Under the pieces are notes generated by a model. It saw only the letters and a list, made by a program, of their open reading frames with translations. It did not search any database and had not been told where the DNA came from. 9,584 nt of DNA, taken from positions 1 through 9,584 of the forward strand of contig DHSL01000061.1 of the NCBI GenBank assembly GCA_002411345.1, written 5' to 3'. Made by a program: the position numbers and the translations under genes. The DNA comes from Bacteroidales bacterium UBA5287. Its GTDB lineage: Bacteria; Bacteroidota; Bacteroidia; Bacteroidales; Dysgonomonadaceae. Position 1 is the stretch's first letter. Each line of letters starts with the position of its first letter. Below are positions 6,371 through 9,584 of the stretch, one piece after another.

Positions 6371-8488
6371 ATGAACAATGAAGAACTGGAACGGGCATAT
6401 AAAATAATTGAGTATACTGGTACTAATTTATTTCTGACAGGTAAAGCCGGAACGGGCAAAACTACCTTTTTGAAGAATCTTAAAAAAAAGTCACCTAAAC
6501 GAATGGTGGTGACTGCACCGACTGGTATTGCTGCAATAAATGCCGGAGGTGTAACCATACATTCGTTTTTCCAATTACCTTTTGCACCATACATCCCTGG
6601 TACAAAATTTAACTTTTCACATTCTAGATTTCGATTTGGTAAGGAGAAACGAAATATCATCCGAACCATGGACTTGCTCATAATCGATGAAATTAGTATG
6701 GTGCGAGCCGATCTCCTTGATTCAATAGATTCTGTTCTAAGAAGATATCGCAATGATTCTCTCCCTTTTGGGGGTGTGCAATTGTTGATGATTGGAGATT
6801 TGCAACAATTGGCACCTGTGGTAAAAGATGAGGAGAGGCAGATGTTGAGCAAGTACTATGAAACAGCTTTCTTTTTCAGTAGCCAGGCGCTTAAGAAAAC
6901 AAATTATGCTACTATTGAATTGAAGCAGGTTTATCGTCAAACTGATCCGGTTTTTTTGTCGTTATTGAATAAAGTGCGCGAAAATCAGACTGATGAACAA
7001 ACTTTGTCGGCTTTAAATAAAAGGTATATCCCCGATTTTAACCCAAGCAAAGAACAAGGGTATATTCGTTTGGTTACTCACAATGCACAGGCACTTCAAA
7101 TTAACGAGTTGGAAATGTCTAAACTCGAAGGACCAATGTATGAGTTTAATGCTACAATAACTGGCAATTACCCGGAATATTCTTACCCTACAGAAAAAAC
7201 TCTATTGCTGAAAAAAGGTGCTCAAATAATGTTTGTAAAGAATGATCCTTCGTTTGATAAACTTTATTATAACGGAATGATTGGCGAAATAACAGAAATA
7301 GATGAGCTTGGCTTTTTTGTTAGGCCACAAGGCAGTGATCAAGAAATTGAGGTGAATCCCGAAGAATGGGAAAATACTAAGTATGAACTGGATGAAGAAT
7401 CGAAAGAAATTACAGAAAAAGTGGAGGGGGTTTTCAAACAGTATCCTGTTAAAATGGCTTGGGCAATCACCATTCATAAAAGTCAAGGATTAACCTTCGA
7501 GCATGCAATAATAGATGCACATGCTAGTTTTGCTCACGGTCAGGCTTATGTCGCACTTAGTCGTTGTAAAACATTGGAAGGTATGGTGCTAAGTACAAAA
7601 TTTTCACAAAAGGCCATTATCAATAACGAAAGTGTAAATGCTTACACAAATGAACTTGAAAAAAGAGTTTCCGATGATAAATCATTGGAACAAATGAATC
7701 GGAAATACAATTTTCAAGTGGTTAGTGAACTTTTTGATTTCTTGCCAATAAAAAAACTTCTAAAAAAAGAAGTGTACTTGGTGCAAGAATATTTTTCGCA
7801 ACAATTTCCACAACAGCTGGAATTGTATAAACAATACCTGGAAGAATTCGAAACAAATATTCTACAGGTATCGACGAAGTTTCAAAAACAGTTTGAACAA
7901 CAAATCAATACGTTAGAAGATTTTAAAGAGAATGTCTCATTGCAGGAAAGATTTAAAAAGGGGGCAGAGTATTTTGGAAAAACATTAACACCGTTTAAAG
8001 AGTACTTAGAACAGATAAATTTACCTGCTGATAATAAAGAATTTCATAAGAAATCAAATGATCTATTAAATGAACTCAATACTTTAATTGTGCAAAAGAT
8101 TATGGCATTAGAGTTTATAGAACAAAACGGGTTTGAACTGAATCAATTTCTACACCAAAGGGCTCTTATTTTGTTAAAAGAACCCAAATTTAATGTCAAA
8201 GAAAAGAAGGAGAAAAAACAATTATTTATACCAACAGATATTCTTCATCCCCAACTTTTTGAACAACTTGTTGAATGGAGAAAAGAAAAAGCTAAAGAAT
8301 TACAGGTTCCAGCTTATGTTGTATTGCAACAAAAAGCTGTTATCGGAATAACAAACCTTTTACCGGATAATGACGAATTGCTTTTGGCAATCCCGCATGT
8401 GGGGAAGAAAACTCTCGAAAAGTATGGCGATGAACTACTGGAAATAGTGTCGCAATATGTTGATAATTATAAAAATAAGCGTGAGTAA
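6371..8488 (+). CDS. Pif1/RecD-like superfamily 1B helicase with C-terminal HRDC domain
   Basis: ATP-dependent DNA helicase of 705 residues. By family this group moves 5' to 3' and acts in replication, recombination or removal of structured DNA such as G-quadruplexes; the role here is inferred. Motifs in order: Walker A GKAGTGKTT (24-32), Ia TAPTGIAAINAGGVTIHSFF (48-67), Walker B LLIIDEISMV (102-111), III GDLQQLAP (142-149), IV VYRQ (187-190), an SH3-like insertion at about 275-345, V TIHKSQGLTF (367-376) and VI YVALSRCK (393-400). Residues about 440-620 are highly charged, Gln/Glu/Lys-rich and probably helical or coiled-coil. The tail from about 626 (LFEQLVEWRKEKAKE, VPAYVVLQQKAVIGI, IPHVGKKTLEKYG) has the pattern of an HRDC nucleic-acid-binding domain. 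It starts 20 bases after the preceding stop with no promoter in the gap, so the lipoprotein and helicase are likely cotranscribed, with no obvious functional link. Confidence 0.92.
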   Translation: MNNEELERAYKIIEYTGTNLFLTGKAGTGKTTFLKNLKKKSPKRMVVTAPTGIAAINAGGVTIHSFFQLPFAPYIPGTKFNFSHSRFRFGKEKRNIIRTMDLLIIDEISMVRADLLDSIDSVLRRYRNDSLPFGGVQLLMIGDLQQLAPVVKDEERQMLSKYYETAFFFSSQALKKTNYATIELKQVYRQTDPVFLSLLNKVRENQTDEQTLSALNKRYIPDFNPSKEQGYIRLVTHNAQALQINELEMSKLEGPMYEFNATITGNYPEYSYPTEKTLLLKKGAQIMFVKNDPSFDKLYYNGMIGEITEIDELGFFVRPQGSDQEIEVNPEEWENTKYELDEESKEITEKVEGVFKQYPVKMAWAITIHKSQGLTFEHAIIDAHASFAHGQAYVALSRCKTLEGMVLSTKFSQKAIINNESVNAYTNELEKRVSDDKSLEQMNRKYNFQVVSELFDFLPIKKLLKKEVYLVQEYFSQQFPQQLELYKQYLEEFETNILQVSTKFQKQFEQQINTLEDFKENVSLQERFKKGAEYFGKTLTPFKEYLEQINLPADNKEFHKKSNDLLNELNTLIVQKIMALEFIEQNGFELNQFLHQRALILLKEPKFNVKEKKEKKQLFIPTDILHPQLFEQLVEWRKEKAKELQVPAYVVLQQKAVIGITNLLPDNDELLLAIPHVGKKTLEKYGDELLEIVSQYVDNYKNKRE

Positions 8489-8516
8489 TAATTTATTTGT
8501 AATCTTAAATTTTAAA

Positions 8517-8548
8517 TTTGGAATATAGAAATTTAATTAGTATCTTTG
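8517..8548 (+). promoter_or_regulatory. Strong Bacteroidota promoter for the greA-HIT unit
   Basis: TTTG (8517-8520) and TATCTTTG (8541-8548) match the -33 and -7 consensus elements exactly and are separated by 20 bases, within the preferred 19-21. This is the best promoter in the window. Transcription should start near 8553-8556, giving a leader of about 110 bases before the greA ATG. That is long compared with the other leaders here and contains the hairpin at 8567-8610. Confidence 0.8.
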
Positions 8549-8552
8549 TTTT

Positions 8553-8610
8553 TATATAAGTAGGAGAAAAAGAGTTCCGGTTTCTATCAAAGACGCCGGA
8601 ATTCTTTTTT
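8553..8610 (+). ncRNA. Possible short leader RNA made by termination ahead of greA
   Basis: The interval runs from the predicted start of the 8517-8548 promoter to the end of the T-run after the leader hairpin, about 55 bases. Any polymerase starting at that promoter must cross this terminator-like structure before reaching greA, so a fraction of transcripts may end as a short RNA. In E. coli, termination within the greA leader yields the GraL RNAs; the architecture here is analogous but the sequence need not be homologous. No convincing leader peptide is seen. This is inference from layout only. Confidence 0.3.
8567..8610 (+). terminator. Intrinsic terminator or attenuator hairpin inside the greA leader
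   Basis: GAGTTCCGG (8572-8580) pairs with CCGGAATTC (8596-8604): eight Watson-Crick pairs and one G-U, enclosing a 15-base loop. Five A residues before the stem and six T residues after it (8605-8610) extend the stem and supply the U-tract. A terminator could serve the helicase transcript, since none is seen nearer the helicase stop at 8488. It also lies downstream of the greA promoter, so it must be read through, or regulated, for greA expression. Confidence 0.75.
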
Positions 8611-8666
8611 GTCGCTTTTTATGTTTTTTATTAACCAACATTATTAACTTATAAAGTATTAAAATT

Positions 8667-9137
8667 ATGGCAGTTACTTACATGACTGAAGAGGGTCTTC
8701 GGAAATTGAGAGAGGAAGTGGCCGAAATGGAATCTATTCAAAGACCGGAAATATCTAGACAGATTGCTGAAGCCAGAGATAAGGGCGACCTCTCTGAGAA
8801 TGCCGAATACGATGCAGCAAAAGAAGCACAAGGTATGTTAGAAGCTAAAATAGCTCAATTAAAAGGTATTTTAGCATCAGCTCGTGTTATTGATGAAGCG
8901 ATGATAAACACTGATCATGTACAAATTATGAACAAGGTTACTCTTAAGAACCTGAAAACAAATAAGCTGATGACTTATACTTTGGTTTCGGAGAATGAGG
9001 CTGACCTGAAGTGTGGAAAAATTTCAGTAAATACTCCCATTGCAAAAGGTCTACTTGGCAAAAAGGTGGGCGAGGTGGCTGAGATAAAAGTACCCTCTGG
9101 ATTAATTACATTCGAAGTGATAGACATCTCAATTTAA
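8667..9137 (+). CDS. greA: Transcription elongation factor GreA
   Basis: Binds RNA polymerase through its secondary channel and stimulates cleavage of backtracked RNA so that stalled complexes resume elongation. The N-terminal part (about 1-76) is the antiparallel coiled coil, from YMTEEGLRKLREEV to AKIAQLKGILASARVID. Its tip, ARDKGDLSENAEYDAAKE, carries Asp41 and Glu44, the acidic pair at the same numbers as in E. coli GreA. The C-terminal part (about 80-156) is the FKBP-like domain that docks on polymerase, with the family pattern NTPIAKGLLGKKVGEVAEIK. The length of 156 residues is normal. The ATG at 8667 is preceded by AT-rich sequence without a Shine-Dalgarno. It heads a unit with the HIT gene and is preceded by a terminator-bearing leader. 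Confidence 0.97.
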   Translation: MAVTYMTEEGLRKLREEVAEMESIQRPEISRQIAEARDKGDLSENAEYDAAKEAQGMLEAKIAQLKGILASARVIDEAMINTDHVQIMNKVTLKNLKTNKLMTYTLVSENEADLKCGKISVNTPIAKGLLGKKVGEVAEIKVPSGLITFEVIDISI

Positions 9138-9146
9138 TTAGCTAAA

Positions 9147-9539
9147 ATGGCAACAGTTTTCAGTAAAATAATCAAAGGCGAAATTCCATCTTACAAAATA
9201 GCGGAAGATGAAAATTATTATGCCTTTTTAGATATCAATCCCTTGGTAAAAGGACACTCTTTGGTCGTACCAAAAAAAGAAATTGATTATCTATTTGATT
9301 TGGACAATGAAACATTGGCTGGGATGATGGTGTTTGCAAAAAAAGTGGCCGATGCTATTTACAAAGCCGTACCCTGTAAAAGGGTGGGGGTAATGGTGCT
9401 GGGATTGGAAGTGCCTCATGCTCACATACATTTGATTCCATTGCAAACAGAAAAGGATGCTAACTTCGCAAATCCAAAACTTAAACTCACTGAAGACGAG
9501 TTTATCGAAATTGCCCAAGCTATTAAAACACATTTATAG
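9147..9539 (+). CDS. HIT-family nucleotide-binding hydrolase (HINT-like)
   Basis: A cytosolic histidine-triad protein of 130 residues. The family hydrolyses nucleoside phosphoramidates or related nucleotide conjugates; the true substrate is unknown. The opening SKIIKGEIPSYKIAEDE, the central LVKGHSLVVPKKEIDYLFDL and the signature VPHAHIHLIPL are all standard. His91, His93 and His95 form the triad, and the middle one is the expected nucleophile. The gene starts nine bases after the greA stop, so the two are almost certainly cotranscribed, and the pairing of greA with a HIT gene is, as I recall, common in Bacteroidota. The reason for the linkage is not known to me. It is intact and ends just before the probable terminator at the window edge. 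Confidence 0.95.
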   Translation: MATVFSKIIKGEIPSYKIAEDENYYAFLDINPLVKGHSLVVPKKEIDYLFDLDNETLAGMMVFAKKVADAIYKAVPCKRVGVMVLGLEVPHAHIHLIPLQTEKDANFANPKLKLTEDEFIEIAQAIKTHL

Positions 9540-9563
9540 AATAATAAAACTAGATAAAAGCAA

Positions 9564-9584
9564 GAGGCTGTCTCAAAAGATTGA
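9564..9584 (+). terminator. Left arm of a probable hairpin terminator, cut by the window end
   Basis: GAGGCTGTCTCAA (9564-9576) is followed by AAGA and then TTGA (9581-9584), which pairs with TCAA (9573-9576). If the sequence continued GACAGCCTC, a 13-bp stem with a four-base loop would form 25 bases after the HIT stop, a natural terminator for greA-HIT. Similar GAGGCTGTCTCAAAA stretches also occur, as I recall, at repeats or insertion-sequence ends in Bacteroidota. Only four base pairs are visible here, so the call rests partly on what lies beyond the window. Confidence 0.5.

Noticed and set aside
6361..6852. Minus-strand open frame of 163 codons antisense to the helicase gene
   Set aside because: It lies fully opposite the helicase Walker A and B region, has no recognisable domain, and is explained by the codon pattern of the sense gene.
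8621..8647. Tiny eight-codon ORF (ATG at 8621) in the greA leader as a leader peptide
   Set aside because: It lies after the terminator hairpin, not before it, has no ribosome-binding signal, and has no codon bias suggesting attenuation.
8628..8648. Direct repeat TTATTAAC (8628-8635 and 8641-8648) ahead of greA
   Set aside because: Only eight AT-rich bases in low-complexity sequence; chance occurrence is likely.
109..9539. A new defence or mobile system across the window
   Set aside because: All sizeable genes fall into known enzyme, RNA/DNA metabolism or envelope protein families; no transposase, integrase, toxin-antitoxin pair, reverse transcriptase or repeat array is visible.

Overview
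The window comes from a Bacteroidota genome, most likely the order Bacteroidales. The DNA is AT-rich and start codons lack Shine-Dalgarno sequences. The -7 promoter boxes fit the Bacteroidota form TAnnTTTG, and two proteins carry lipoprotein signals. The protein set is also typical of the phylum: a xylosidase-type GH3 enzyme, a thioredoxin-fold lipoprotein with an apparent DUF4369-like N-terminus, a Pif1-like helicase with an HRDC tail, and greA followed by a HIT protein. The genus cannot be fixed from this sequence.

Layout. Positions 1-46 look like the last codons of an upstream gene. Positions 109-2708 hold a secreted GH3 glycosidase and, 14 bases later, a small unknown lipoprotein; together they form the accessory, glycan-related part of the window. 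A bidirectional hairpin terminator (about 2776-2808) separates this unit from the convergent pnp gene (2831-4990, minus strand), which encodes a full-length polynucleotide phosphorylase. A 196-base divergent intergenic region carries one TAnnTTTG box for each direction. Next come a lipoprotein with a C-terminal thioredoxin-like domain that has lost both catalytic cysteines (5187-6350) and, 20 bases later, the helicase (6371-8488). A near-ideal promoter (8517-8548) then drives a leader containing an intrinsic-terminator hairpin, followed by greA (8667-9137) and a HIT-family hydrolase (9147-9539). The window ends inside what looks like the left arm of the next terminator.

How the genes relate. 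Two proteins act in RNA synthesis and decay (GreA, PNPase), one in DNA maintenance (the helicase), and one in nucleotide-conjugate hydrolysis (HIT). The envelope proteins are the GH3 enzyme and the two lipoproteins. No CRISPR array, tRNA, rRNA, complete mobile element or obvious defence system is visible. I found no clearly new multi-gene system. The most notable points are the terminator-bearing greA leader, which resembles in layout the E. coli greA leader that makes the GraL RNAs, and the cysteine-free thioredoxin-like lipoprotein.
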